The notes beneath the pieces are model-generated. The model searched no databases. It was not told the DNA's origin and saw only the letters and a program-made list of their open reading frames with translations. Shown here piece after piece: positions 46,528 to 57,049 of a stretch of 64,000 nt of DNA. The stretch's first letter is position 1. Every line of letters starts with the position of its first letter. Origin of the DNA: Cristatella mucedo (lineage: Eukaryota > Bryozoa > Phylactolaemata > Cristatellidae); contig WPIO01000005.1 of the NCBI GenBank assembly GCA_009760855.2, positions 7,846,001 to 7,910,000 of the forward strand, given 5' to 3'. Made by a program: the position numbers and the translations under genes.

Positions 46528-47324
46528 GGTACCCGGAAGTGAGTTGCTTAGTTACTGGACGCTTAGCAAGCCAAAGCTTTCCCAGGGCGTTCACGCCCCT
46601 TAAAAGTAACAGTTATCTCAATAAACGTTTTAAATTTGCCGTATAATGTTCTGTAGTTCACTTATTATGCTCTGTATAGCTGTAAGTAACCCAAATGCAC
46701 CGCGATTCCGCCGACGCCCCTGCTCAAGTCCAGTGCAACTGGGGCGCGGCAGTTATGTTGGTCATGGGGTATACGATCGCACTACAGCGTTGCGCTTCGA
46801 AAAAACTCTATTGGGCTTCTTGAAATATCCGGCTAAGATTTCTGGAATCGTTTTCCTGGTCGCAGCGCCGGCAGGAATATGGGCCGGGGGTCGTCCGTCG
46901 CCTGCCGCCTTTGCGGCGGCTGCAGCTGGCTACTAAGCAGCCGAGCGGCTCAGTTTAATCTCGTGCCTGGCTGATGCCGTCCGAACCAGCGCGCGTAAGC
47001 AGTGCGCGTACACGGCGAACTCGTAGTTTCGGAAAACTACTGGGGGGCAGCGGCAGCGGCAGCTCCGGTTCTGGAGCCGGCGGCACGCTGCCATCGGTAC
47101 ACAGACCGCAGGCAGCTGCGACGCCGTTGCGGCGGGTGCGTAGGAGTCACTCTATCGGCGATTCGACCAATCAGAACGCATATCCTTGTAAGTGCAGCCC
47201 GCAAGCTGCTTATTAAGAGCAGCCGCCCAGCCGTATAGCAGCAGTCCTCGCCCTCGCTCTCGGCACACAGGCGGACGTTTCGCAGCAGCGCTCCAGACTT
47301 GCAGCTACCAGCCAGCTGACAGAA
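46528..47324. promoter_or_regulatory. shared intergenic region of MORN5 and the filament gene (likely divergent promoter)
   Basis: MORN5 reads left and the filament gene reads right, with 797 bases between their start codons. The right half (from about 46850) is GC- and CpG-rich; the left is more AT-rich. It carries 96- and 80-codon open frames that match no family I know. A gtaagt at 47189 could be the donor of a 5' UTR intron. Promoter function is inferred from position only. Confidence 0.5.
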
Positions 47325-47896
47325 ATGAGCAAGTCGATCCACTACAGCTCGGCGACGTCGTCGTCGTCCTCCTCCGGCGGCGTTGGCGGAATCAGCTACA
47401 CGCCCATCTCGCGCCAGAGGCAGGCGTCCGTCATCCGAGCTGGCTCGAGCCTCGGCGGCCTCGGCGGCGGCGGCGGCGGCGGCTACGGCTTCGGCTCGGG
47501 CGGCGGCGTCACGCGCACCGTCTCCATCAGCTACGGCTCGAAGGCTGGCGGCGGCGGTGGCGGCGGCTACGGGCACATCGACGCCCTGGCCGAGGCCGGC
47601 GTCAAGACGATAACGACGTCGCGCGAGAGGGAGAAGAAGGACATGCAGGACCTCAACTCGCGCTTCGCCAACTACATCGAGAAGAACCGCTTCCTCGAGG
47701 CGCAGCTGAAGGCCGTCGAGCAGCGGCTCAAGGACCTGCAGGCCAAGTGGGGCAAGGAGACCGCCGCCGTGAAGGAGATGTACGAGGGCGAGCTGAGGCA
47801 GGTGCGCGACCTCTACACCGGCGCCGAGAAGGACAAGGCTAAGGTCGAGCTCAAAATCCAGGCTCTCGAGGACCAGGCCGCCGACTACCGTCGCAA
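47325..47896 (+). CDS. intermediate filament exon 1: head and coil 1A
   Basis: The ATG lies in gacagaaATGa. The exon encodes the Ser/Gly-rich head, including a run of glycines with aromatic residues (GGGYGFGSGGG), then the rod start LNSRFANYIEKNRFLEAQ and most of coil 1A/1B. The donor is gtgagt at 47897, which splits a Lys codon (phase 2). Confidence 0.95.
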
Positions 47897-50800
47897 GTGA
47901 GTTAGCGCCGCGCGCGCGCGCTTGCTCGACAGCCTCGGACGGGCGGCGCGTTCCCGCTCGAGAACGCTCGCTCCTGCCGCCGCCGCCGCCGCCGCCGTCA
48001 CCCGGGCCGTCGATCCATCCGACTCCAGCTGCTCAGCGCGGCGACGAGAGCGGCGCCGCGCGGCGCCGCGTCGGCGGCCAGGGGCTTGTCGGCCGCCCGG
48101 CTGCCCCTCCCTCCGTCCGTCCCCTACCCACTCGCCAGTGGCGGCATGCATTGTTATCATTTGCCCCTGCCTCTTTGCCTCTTTAGAGAGGGTGGCGTGT
48201 GCGAGAAGTATTACGCAGCAGCGCATGATTTGTTTTTCTCCGCGCGCTCCACCTGTCGGCGAGCGGCTATCGCGGGTCGACGCGCGGCCCCTCCGGAATT
48301 CGACGGCCCGGTGCGGGGTTTGGGAGGAACGCCGCCGCTCTCCTCTCCCCTAACGCAGCTAGACGCGGCGCCTCTCGGCCGCTGCCGCTCGGAGGGCTAG
48401 CGCATCCTGAGGGTCGCTTTCTGGGCAAGCCACCAGTACGACCGGGATGGCGCCGCCTTTCGCGGTCTTCGCGCGACGCTCGCCGCGCCTGCTATCTCGC
48501 CGACGACGACGGCCTGCGAGCCGGTCTTATCGCTCGAATGCCGCGCTTCCTGGGAGATACGACGCCGCCGCCGTCGCCGCCGCCGCATCCACTAGCGCCG
48601 CGAGCCGTTAGTCTGTAGAAAGGTGCACGGGGGAACGAGCGCCCGAGGGTCTTGGTCCTGCGGCGCGGAGCACGCACTTTTCGATCCAAGCTGTGCGGTC
48701 GAGTCCTGCCGCAGAGGCACGCCTGTATTGCCGCCGCACAGGCCTAATGAAAGCGGCTATTCGAACGTACGCCGTCGATTCAGCCGACCTTCGCTATTTT
48801 TAAAGTGCTGCGTCCGTCTGCGTTGCGCTTCCGGAGCGGAGTCGGATGATGCGAAAGCTGAACTTCCGGCGCCGAGCCTCCGAGCGGTTTACGGCTATTT
48901 ACCGCCAATCGTGTCCCGTACGAGGGCTAAAGCCGCCGCTAGGGACCGCGCCCGGGATTATGCCAAACCGACGGTGCCGAACCGTGGGAGCTCTCCTGCG
49001 CCAGCGAGATCGGGAGAGGGGCGGCGGCCTTGGCTCGGACGCCGCCGGCCGCAGACCCGCGCTCGCGCCGCGTCCAACGGCCGGCGGAGCGAGAAATGCT
49101 CGACGGATGTTGCAGCGCTAGCTGCGCCGGCATCCGGCGATGCGCGAGCCAGCCAGCGCGCGCCAGCGCCGTATAGTAGCTCGCGCCCGCGCACGCCGCT
49201 GCGCTCGGCTCGCCGCAGGCTCGACGAAGCGGAGAGACTCCGTCAGCAGGACAGGGACACGATAAATCGCCAAAATCAGCAGCTGAGCGACTACGAGGCC
49301 GAGTTGAACCTGCTCAGGCGACGAGTCGGCGCGCTCGAAACGGATCTCGGACGAGAGACCGGCGAGAGGAAGCGCCTTCAGGACGAGCTGCTCAAAGTGA
49401 TCCAGGTGCGCACCAGGCCCGCCCCGCCCAGCTCCGCGGCGGCACCGGCTCCGCAGGGCGACCTCCGCCGTCGCAGCCGCCTGGCGCATGCTGCGGCGCG
49501 TTGGGGAGCAAGGTCGGGGGAGTTGAAGGTCGAGCAGGTCGGCGAGCGCGAGCAATCCTCGTCGCGCGAGCAATCGAGGCTCGCGTAGGCGAGTGGGTAG
49601 TCGCGGTGTGCCGTGGCTCCTGCGCGGGCTGTCCCACGTATTCGGCGGCAAGGGGGAGATAATCATAGACATTGTGAGGTGCCGTGCAAGGTCAGGGCAT
49701 TCGCACACAAATACCGCCAGCCCCCCCCGCCGACGCGAAGGCTCTTCGGCCCGTCTGAAGGCACGCTGTTCTCTATTTCGAGATACCCTGATACAGCTTC
49801 GTGCCGACAATGCCCTCGCGCGCAGGAATCTCCTTTGACGCTTTGAAGACTTCGATCCTCGCGCGACGGACGACCTCTATTCTTGGGCGGTGCCGTCTGC
49901 CGCACATCCACCGCAGCCGCTCTGACCGGCCCCTCGAATGGCGCTCACTTTTTTGACGGCCCTACTCACTAGCTCAGCTGCGGTGCTGACTCAGCTTCTC
50001 ACTGGGTCTTTGTTGCTTCGCGAGACGAACTCTGTCGGCTACGGTATGCACACCGAAAGCCGCTTAGGGTTAAAGGGCGCAATAGAAAACTCTCCAAGGT
50101 TCACTTAGTGCTCGTCGCTTTGTGCATTTGCAGACGGAGATAAACTAGATTACATGCTCATGTTCCGCATAAAAAGGGCTAGCTGATTCCAGAGCCTCGT
50201 TTTTATGGCATAAGAAGAGCCCCAATGGCTAGCACCACCTTTTGCCGTGAGCAAATAAGGATCGTTCTACACAGGACGCAAACTCACGACCTGGGTCGTA
50301 AAGAGCGATTACCGCATCCCTGGCCTAAGACTGCCGGTCTGCAGCAGGAAGCGGTTCCCTTTGTAAGTGCCCCTGGTAGACCTTTATTGATAAGCCATCC
50401 CAAAAGAAATGACCTCTTTTGCACAGGAGGGAAAGGAATAAAGGAAGGAAGCGCAGTAAATGTCGGCTAACAATTGGAAACGCATTAATGACCGCTAGCA
50501 ATGCATTTTGGCGATCCGGCAAAAGGGCACAGGCTAGCATCACACTCACATAAACGGTGAAACGGAAGCGCATCTTAGATACGAAGTAGCGAGTGCTTAG
50601 AAAGCATGCTCGCGGTAGAATAAGCGAGTAGCCTGCGGTGTCGCGTCCGCGCCTACAGCCGCTGGCTACCGCTCGAATATTCCAGCGCTGAACCTCTGTG
50701 CCTGCTCTGCTCGCCCCGCGCATTTCCGGTTCGGTCGGCACGGCGGTGGAGGCTGCGATCGCAGCAGAAGCAGCAGCGCTTTCCACCACCGCGCTCGTGA

Positions 50801-51667
50801 GAGCGCCGGTGGCTTGAGGACAGGGCGAGTTGCGCGGCCTCGATTCTTTCAGGAGCGAGACTCGGAGCGGCTGACTAACGTCGAGCTGGAGAACCGCGTC
50901 CAGTCGCTCCTGGAGGAGATCGAATTCATGAAGGGGGTGCACGAGCAGGAACTGAAGGAGCTGCTCGCTCTCGGCACTCATGACGGCTACGCACAGAACA
51001 GGAAGTTCTGGGAGGGCGAAATGAGCAGCGCCATTCGCGAGCTGCAGCAGGAGTTCGACCGACGCGTCGAGCAGCACACGTCGCAGCTCGAGAGCTACTA
51101 CCAGATGAAGGTGCAGCGGTGGCGGCGACTCAGCCCGCTCTCGCTCCGCAGCGCGCCACCTTCCGTCCGCTCTCTCTCGCTCTCTCTCCCTCTCTCTCGC
51201 TCTCGTCTCACCTCGCTCTCGCTCGCTCGGCTGGGCGCGTGCGGCGCCCTTTTGCTGCTTTCCCATGCGTCCGAGAAAAGCATGCAGCTATATAAAAGTC
51301 TCGTGCAATTCATTTCCGACGGCCAAGGTAGGCCGATTTTACAGCCTCGTTTACATAAAGTGGCAGAAAACCTTTATCTCTAGGCCAAGACCGTAATTTT
51401 TCCTCACTCCCATTATTTCACTTTCTCTCTCATCTATCTCTCTCCATCTCTTTCTTGCTTTTTCTCCTATGCATTAGAAGCTCATGTATGTATGTATATA
51501 TCCAGTATATCTATACATCTACGTGTATATACATATATATCTACTAATGAAAGTGAAAAAGTCCATCATGCCGCAAGATTTGGGTTTAGCGAGTCGCCAG
51601 GCAGTGAGCTGCTCGTACATATACATGTATACACACACGCACGCACGCACACATACACACATACATG

Positions 51668-51701
<34 letters not shown>

Positions 51702-52417
51702 TATTTATTTATCCGGTATATGCAAATGCTCAAATATTTTTAATACATTGAACACACACACAGACATATATATATTTTCGTTTATGCAGTAGATATATAT
51801 TTCTCTCTTCATAAGCGTTTATCTTAACGAGATTAACTTAACAACAACGGCACTAATAAATTGTTTACTGCGACCCATATAGCATAGTGCTGTCACGTTA
51901 CGCACGCCGCCTCCGACGCGTGCGCACCGAAGTTTCCAGCTCCGCCGCCGCCACCACCGGCGCTCTCGTCTTTCGCCTACCGTTCTCCGAGCTCAAGGCA
52001 TCGACCCTGCCGCCGCCGTCGCAGCAGCTCGCACCTCGCCACAGCTCTCTCTCCCTGTCGTCAAACAGGTGCAGGAGGTGAGGACCGGCCAGGCCAAGGA
52101 CAACAGCAAGGTCGAGCATCTGACGAATGAGACGCGTCGCCTGCAGTCGACGCTCAGCGACTTGCGCAAGCAGCTGGCCGACTACGAGCTGAGGAACGCC
52201 ATGCTGGAGAAGCAATACGCCGAGCTGCTGCGTCAGCGCGAGGACGACCTGCGCGAGTGGGACAGCGAGCGCAGCCGCTACGAGGCCGACATCGCGCGCC
52301 TCACTTCCGAGTGCGAGAAGCTGCTTCGCGAGGTCGAGGCCATCATGGACATGAAGCTGTCGCTCGAGCTCGAGATCGCCGCCTACCGGAAGCTGCTCGA
52401 GGGCGAGGAGACGAGGT

Positions 52418-52448
<31 letters not shown>

Positions 52449-55400
52449 TGCTGCTGCTGCCGGCCGGTCCGTCGGTCGGCCGAACAGGCGCCTGCCTCGC
52501 ATGCGTGCGCTCTCTCTCGCTCGCGCGCGCGCGAGCGAGAGAGAGAGCTGAGATTTTGACCGTGAAATGTGCCGCGCGATGATTTATACCGTCTCCAGGT
52601 TTCGCCGGGTGTTCCGTTCGCATCGTTTGTTCGTATTCAATTGCACTTCTGCTGGTTCGCAAGCTCTGCTCTTGTTGTCCAATAGCTTACTTGCCCAGGC
52701 ACAACCGTTTATCCTTGGAAACTGCCATCGCTCACTGACGGTGTGCACTGTCACTCGCTCACCTCAATCTGTCCGTCTCTCTGTCGTCTTGTCCGTTTTC
52801 TCTGCTCGCGTTGGCTCCTGTTTCCGTCCTTTGAAGAGGCGTAAATTCATTTGATGCATTTTGTCCGCGATTGCCGCCGACTTGGCGCTTGCCCGGCTAC
52901 GCCAGTTTCGGGCAGCCAAACGCATTAGCTCGGCGAAATCTGCTTTGTCAGGCTGGATTTGGCCAGCCAAGCTGGCTTGGCGAGCGCAAGAGGTCAGGCG
53001 CTCTCCGAGGTCAGCTCGACCTACTCGGCGTCGCTGGGCTTTGGGGGCGCCGGCAGTGGTGCCGGCTTCGGCAGCGGCGCCGGCTTCGGCGGCGGCGCCG
53101 GCTTCGGCGGCGGCGCCGGCTTCGGCGGCGGCGGCGGCAGCAGCAGCAGCTATGACACGAGCGCCACCATCGTTGTCGGCGGTGGCAGCGGTGGAGATAG
53201 TGAGTGCTAGCGTATATGCATTGACGCGTACGTCCCTCTGACCTTGAGTGCTAAGACTACCGCGGAGGTTTGTTTCCCGGCGGGTCTCCCTCGTTTGCAT
53301 GGGACTGCGGTTCGAGGTCGCCGCCGCGAGACCTTTGTCGCCTCGTCGGGACGCCATGCCGCGAGAGGCTCGCTGCCCTCACGGCGTGGCTCGCCCCGTA
53401 CGGATGCCGTCGACGCCGAGCAACAGCAGCTTCATCAGGCTGCGCCAGCCGCTTGCTTCCGCTCGTCGGCCTCGCGACCGCGGTGGGTGGCCGGGGGCGG
53501 TGACTGAGCGAATAGCCGGGCGAAAATACTTGCGGCCGTGCAGACAGCGCAGCCTCGGAGTGGCAACTGTGGCAACTGTCAATGGCTACGTTCGTCCGGG
53601 TGATGCAGCGTGGCGTGGCTGCTTTGTGTAGCTACCAGGCGCTTTCTTTGTTCCATCTCCAAGCGGTGCACTAATACATGTTTGTACGCTAACGCCGTGT
53701 GGTGTTTGGACAGCGACCCCAACCCCGCGTGCTTTCCCTCCGCCGGAGCGCGAGGCGGGTCGAAGCTTGTACGTCTGCTCATTCCGCGAGCGAGAAATAG
53801 CCGAGCATCGGCTCGCGGCAAATCTCGTCGTCCTCGCGGGCTGCAGGCGCGCTAGGGAAAAATACGACCGAAACTATGGAGCGACGTGGCGTCCTCTCAC
53901 AGAAGTGTCGCTGAGAGAGTAAGAGTGAATGGGCCGGGCCGCGTGCAGACCGCGGCACCTACTTTCTCCTCACGACGTCAGTGTCGTCAGCACCCATCGC
54001 CGCCGAGATTCTAAGGCTCCACGCGCCTCCTTCACTGGAACTTCGCTTAGAGCGGCTGTAACGCTGCAGCCTCTTGGCGCCGCAGGGTTGGACTACGAGG
54101 AAGCGCTGCAGCAGAGCAGGCCCCTCCGCCGCCGCCGCCGCCGCAGCCTTCGCTGGGCGCCTCAAAAGACAGTCCGAAGCAGAGGGTGGCTCCGGCGAGC
54201 TCTTCCGGTAAACGAGTCCGCGTAAGGCACGTCTTCTGTGGCCGAGCACAATTACTCACCTGCGTGGTCTACCACTGGTAACAGATCACGGCGTTTCGTT
54301 ACGCAGTATCGGTCACGATATAATACCAGCGAAGCCGTAGGGCTGGAGATAACGTTTTACCTGCGCTTCGGAGGCATCGGGTGCACGGCCGTCCGGCTAA
54401 TGGCGACATCCAGTTTTATTTTCACTTTTATTGCACCTCGCCGGAATCGCTCCTCGTTACTCGTTGAAAGCTCAACCGGACGCGGCGGAGCCTCGAACCG
54501 CCGCCGCCTGCTGCTAACCTAGTGCTTTGAACGCTACAGAGCTTCGAGTGTTCCAGCCTTAGCTTGCCGAGCGGCCAGATCATGCTCTAGAGGCTCGCTG
54601 CGGCTAAGTAAAGCGTGCTGAGAGCGCCACTTCCGACCGCGAGCGTATCGCGTTCGCTACTCGCTCTTCTCTCCCTGGCTAACTAGCCAAGCGGCTGGAG
54701 AGTACGATGACGCCTAGGTCGACGCTTCGCGCTTGGCTTGAACTAACCCTCGTCCGAGGTAGTGAGCAGCATGCTCGCCTTCGCGGGTGTGAACGCTTCA
54801 GCACGGACGTCGACGGTGATCATCCCGAACGACTCGGCTTTCGGGCTGACTCCCACAACCGGCTCCGTCTCAACCGCTCGAGAGTGTGCGAGCTCTCTCC
54901 CTCGCCTCCGCGAAGCCGGCGTGCACACTCGATTTCCGGACCCAACCGCTTTGGGGCCCGTCGCTGCCGCTCGCCGCTCGTCGGGCGATCGCGGGCCGCT
55001 CATGACGAGAGGAGCCGTCACCGCCTCCCGTTCGCAGGTCAGGGGTCGCTTCTCAAGGGTGAGCTGAGCCAGAAGACTTCGTTCCAGCGCAGCGCTAAGG
55101 GCCCTCTGGCGATCGCCGAGTGCGATCCAGCCGGCCAGTGGATCGAGGTGGAGAACACTGGCAAAAAGACCGAGAGCCTGGCCAAGTGGAGCATCGGTCG
55201 CAAGGTCGGTCGGCGTGCTGCCACACCGCGGTTCGGAACGCTAGAAGTGCAAACAAAGCATGTGGAGGCGCGTGGGAGGCAGGTGGGGGGAAGGTCGAAG
55301 GGGCGGGGCGCTATAGCTGACTTAGCCTTTCCTCGTCGCATCTTGCGGCGATTCGTCGCGATTCTTCGAGTCGGGTGCGCGGCATCGAGCGAGCGCGCTC

Positions 55401-55788
55401 CCTCACGCTCGGGCTTCCGCCTCAGGTTGACGGCAAGACGCTGCCATCGTTCACGTTCCCCGAGACGACGCAGCTGGGCACGACCAAGGAGACGCGCTCG
55501 GTTCGCGTGTACGCTCAGGGCAAGGCGCCCGAAGGCGACCTCGAATACGCAGAGCCGAGCTTCGGCCTCGGCATGACCGTCCTCACCACGCTCGTCAACC
55601 CGGAAGGAGAGGTGGGTAGCGTGCTACCGTTCCGTTCTGCCAACGACAGCTGCCCATCGGCTGCTGCTGAGGCGTCCATCCTGTCTGCACTATGATCGGA
55701 CACGGCCTGGGGCGCTGAGAAAACAAAAATTTGCCGCCTGGGTTTTTAGGTCAAGGCCGACCACAATCAGAAGACCGCGTTCGCCTAA
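47325..55788 (+). CDS. cytoplasmic intermediate filament protein with lamin tail domain (spliced gene)
   Basis: This is a structural filament protein. Eight exons join in phase: 47325-47896, 49219-49405, 50853-51110, 52069-52415, 52991-53199, 55038-55204, 55426-55611 and 55750-55788, giving about 654 residues. The head (1 to about 101) is Ser- and Gly-rich. The rod opens with the helix-initiation motif LNSRFANYIEKNRFLEAQ (about 110-127), has a long coil 1B and VELENRVQSLLEEIEF, and closes with EIAAYRKLLEGEE (441-453). A glycine-rich linker (about 465-524) repeats Gly-Ala-Gly-Phe-Gly-Gly. A lamin tail domain follows (about 530-640: GQWIEVENTGKK, FTFPET, GLGMTVLTTLVNPEGE). No basic NLS cluster follows the rod and the end is KTAFA without CaaX, so it is cytoplasmic rather than a lamin. 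The acceptor of exon 5 is weak and is the least certain junction. Confidence 0.94.
49219..49405 (+). CDS. intermediate filament exon 2: coil 1B
   Basis: The acceptor is ctcgccgcag ending at 49218 and the donor is gtgcgc at 49406. The exon encodes LDEAERLRQQDRDT and continues through LLRRRVGALETDLGRETGER to LLKVIQ. It carries heptads of the extra-long coil 1B typical of lamins and protostome filaments. Confidence 0.92.
49955..50155 (+). mobile_element. family B LINE 3' end
   Basis: The segment ctctgtcggctacggtatgc to gcagacggagataaactaga matches the 3' end of the copy at 40618-41160. It lies in intron 2 of the filament gene. Confidence 0.55.
50168..50335 (-). mobile_element. S1-related SINE, diverged
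   Basis: The tail aaaaagggctagctgattcc, the body and the head gtaaagagcgattaccgcat are recognisable. It lies in intron 2 of the filament gene and resembles the copy at 2255. Confidence 0.55.
50853..51110 (+). CDS. intermediate filament exon 3: coil 1B/2
   Basis: The acceptor is cgattctttcag ending at 50852 and the donor is gtgcag at 51111. The exon encodes VELENRVQSLLEEIEFMK, VHEQELKELL and ends YYQMK. It is in phase 0 at both ends. The intron begins with the same six bases (gtgcag) as the next exon. Confidence 0.93.
51484..51800 (+). repeat. TA/CA-rich low-complexity stretch
   Basis: Runs of (TATA), (CACA) and (CATA) fill part of intron 3 of the filament gene, including a TA run near 51676-51700. 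Confidence 0.85.
52069..52415 (+). CDS. intermediate filament exon 4: coil 2 and helix termination motif
   Basis: The acceptor is cgtcaaacag ending at 52068. The exon encodes VQEVRTGQ and ends with LELEIAAYRKLLEGEET, the signature of the rod end. The donor gtgag at 52416 is followed at once by a (CAG)9(CTG)4 tract. It ends in phase 2. Confidence 0.95.
52421..52459 (+). repeat. (CAG)9(CTG)4 tract next to a splice donor
   Basis: Nine CAG units are followed by four CTG units, five bases after the start of the intron (donor at 52416). The two halves can pair as a hairpin. Confidence 0.95.
52509..52548 (+). repeat. near-perfect 40-bp palindrome
   Basis: A CT-rich arm, a CG core and a GA-rich arm form an inverted repeat with only a small length difference between arms. 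It lies 93 bases into intron 4 of the filament gene. Confidence 0.85.
52991..53199 (+). CDS. intermediate filament exon 5: glycine-rich tail linker
   Basis: The frame reads GQALSEVSSTYSASLGFGGA and then repeats GAGFGG units, then GGGGSSSSYDTSATIVVGGG. The donor is gtgagt at 53200 (phase 1). The acceptor was chosen as gcgcaag ending at 52990 because it alone fits the phase, but it has a poor pyrimidine tract; a different 5' boundary is possible. The repeats come from an 18-bp unit. Confidence 0.8.
53052..53150 (+). repeat. 18-bp coding minisatellite (Gly-Ala-Gly-Phe-Gly-Gly)
   Basis: Four to five copies of a unit like gccggcttcggcggcggc lie in exon 5 of the filament gene and encode the glycine-rich tail linker. 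Confidence 0.9.
53200..55037 (+). other. intron 5 of the filament gene, GC-rich, no repeat family seen
   Basis: GC-rich sequence with CCG/GCC runs (near 54125). Long open frames follow from composition. No LINE or SINE copies were noticed, unlike most other introns of the window. Confidence 0.5.
55038..55204 (+). CDS. intermediate filament exon 6: lamin tail domain, first part
   Basis: The acceptor is cccgttcgcag ending at 55037 and the donor is gtcggt at 55205. The exon encodes GSLLKGELSQKTSFQRSAKG, then GQWIEVENTGKK and AKWSIGRK. This is the Trp-x-x-Val/Leu-x-Asn-x-Gly pattern that opens the lamin tail Ig-like fold. Confidence 0.93.
55426..55611 (+). CDS. intermediate filament exon 7: lamin tail domain, second part
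   Basis: The acceptor is cttccgcctcag ending at 55425 and the donor is gtgggt at 55612. The exon encodes VDGKTLPSFTFPETTQLGTT, then SVRVYAQG, and ends VLTTLVNPEGE. It is phase 0 at both ends and matches the conserved FxFP and LxNxxGE motifs of the fold. Confidence 0.94.
55750..55788 (+). CDS. intermediate filament exon 8: C-terminus
   Basis: The acceptor is gggtttttag ending at 55749. The exon encodes VKADHNQKTAFA and TAA. It has no CaaX box, which argues against a nuclear lamin. Confidence 0.85.
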   Translation, partial: VKADHNQKTAFA

Positions 55789-55934
55789 GCATCTCCGGCG
55801 CGACGGGGTCGCAGCAAGCCACGCCGCCTGCTTGCTCGGGCTGCTTGGCTTGCTTCGGCGGCAGTCGTCGGCTCGGGGCTGCAGCAGTCAACGGAGAGGA
55901 TCAGGATGCCAACTGGCCTCCGGTCGAGCTGCAC

Positions 55935-55948
55935 CTGCGCGCGCGCGC

Positions 55949-55979
<31 letters not shown>

Positions 55980-55982
55980 TGT
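55935..55982 (+). repeat. (CG)n(TG)n alternating tract in the 3' UTR
   Basis: About 28 bases of CG followed by about 18 of TG, roughly 150 bases after the stop codon of the filament gene. It is strictly alternating purine-pyrimidine. Confidence 0.95.
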
Positions 55983-56117
55983 GCTTGTGCGTGCCCTCGC
56001 TCCGCGTGCAGCCCTGCAAAAGTAAGCGGAGTCGCTGCGTGCTGAGGCCGCCGTGTTGGCAGCAGGACTCACGCTAGCCGCCGAGCGACCGCCGAGTGAT
56101 GATTACCTTGGTGTGCA

Positions 56118-56123
56118 AATAAA
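56118..56123 (+). promoter_or_regulatory. polyadenylation signal AATAAA of the filament gene
   Basis: The hexamer lies 330 bases after the stop in an AT-rich context that contrasts with the GC-rich gene. It is the first AATAAA downstream. The resulting 3' UTR contains the (CG)n(TG)n tract at 55935-55982. Confidence 0.6.
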
Positions 56124-57049
56124 TATGTCCAGCAGTTTCATCGGTCGAGCGGACTCTTTCATTCTTCTCACCCCTTTTCTTATTTTTTCTCACCGTACGA
56201 TCTTTAGTCGGCGATCGCAGGCGCGACAGGCGGTTACGTGTCACTCGCGTCATGATTGTACGGCAGCGAGCCGGAGCTGCTGCCTGGCGAGCACGCCGTC
56301 TCACCTGTACATCAAGGCACGCGGCCGGCAGAGCGATCCGCTGAGATGGCCTGATGCTCCGCTCCGACTGCTCGGAGCTGCCAAGGCTTCGGCCCAGCGA
56401 CGCCTCGAAGCGCCGCTGTGGCGGCTTCGGAACTATATCCGCGTCGGTCACGCCCGAAGCGCAGCGTCCAGACCTCGAGGCGAGCGGCATTTGCAGCTAA
56501 CGAACGTAGTCCCCTGGCCAGCATGGCGCTTGCTTGCGGTTCGCATGCAGGTATTTTGAGTGTTGAAGGAACTGCGTGCATCCAAACTCTTAGCCTTCCT
56601 ATGTTGTCACAATACAGCGGCACGATATGTTCAAAGAGAAAAAGGACAAATCCATTTAGGAAAATTAGCAGACTAGACGCGCTCTCTCGCGATAGTTTTG
56701 GATGGTGGCTCAGGTGGCGGGCAATATTTATTTCGACAGCATTCTGCACTAGTCAGTGCACTTGCGATTGCCGGAGGCCTCTCCCTGTGTAACCAATCGC
56801 CGCCGAACTCCGGAGCACTGGCTTTACTAGCACTTGTAACGTGGCAGTGAACTCTAGCAGCAGAGAATTACCTTGTTTGCGTTTGAAAGACATATTTCGA
56901 CGTAATTTCGCCCTTTTATTATGCTAGCCTTAGTTATAATAATTAATTTATTATAATAATATTTACCATTCATAATCTGGCTGATTTAGCACTCCGCCGT
57001 TTCAACGAAGCCAATAAAATCAGAAACAGCTTTCTTTCTATAATTACTA

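Noticed and set aside
46646-46936. 96-codon frame between MORN5 and the filament gene
   Set aside because: It matches no family, and the alanine-rich end reflects GC composition; it lies in the promoter region.
48623-49588. 321-codon plus-strand frame as one long exon
   Set aside because: Only 49219-49405 has coiled-coil sequence and fits the splice phases; the remainder is GC-rich intron.
52764-53357. 197-codon minus-strand frame opposite the glycine-rich exon
   Set aside because: Its Ala-rich repeats are the complement of the Gly repeats of the real exon on the plus strand.
47325-55788. Filament gene as a nuclear lamin
   Set aside because: There is no basic nuclear localisation cluster after the rod and no CaaX end; the glycine-rich head and linker are unlike lamins.
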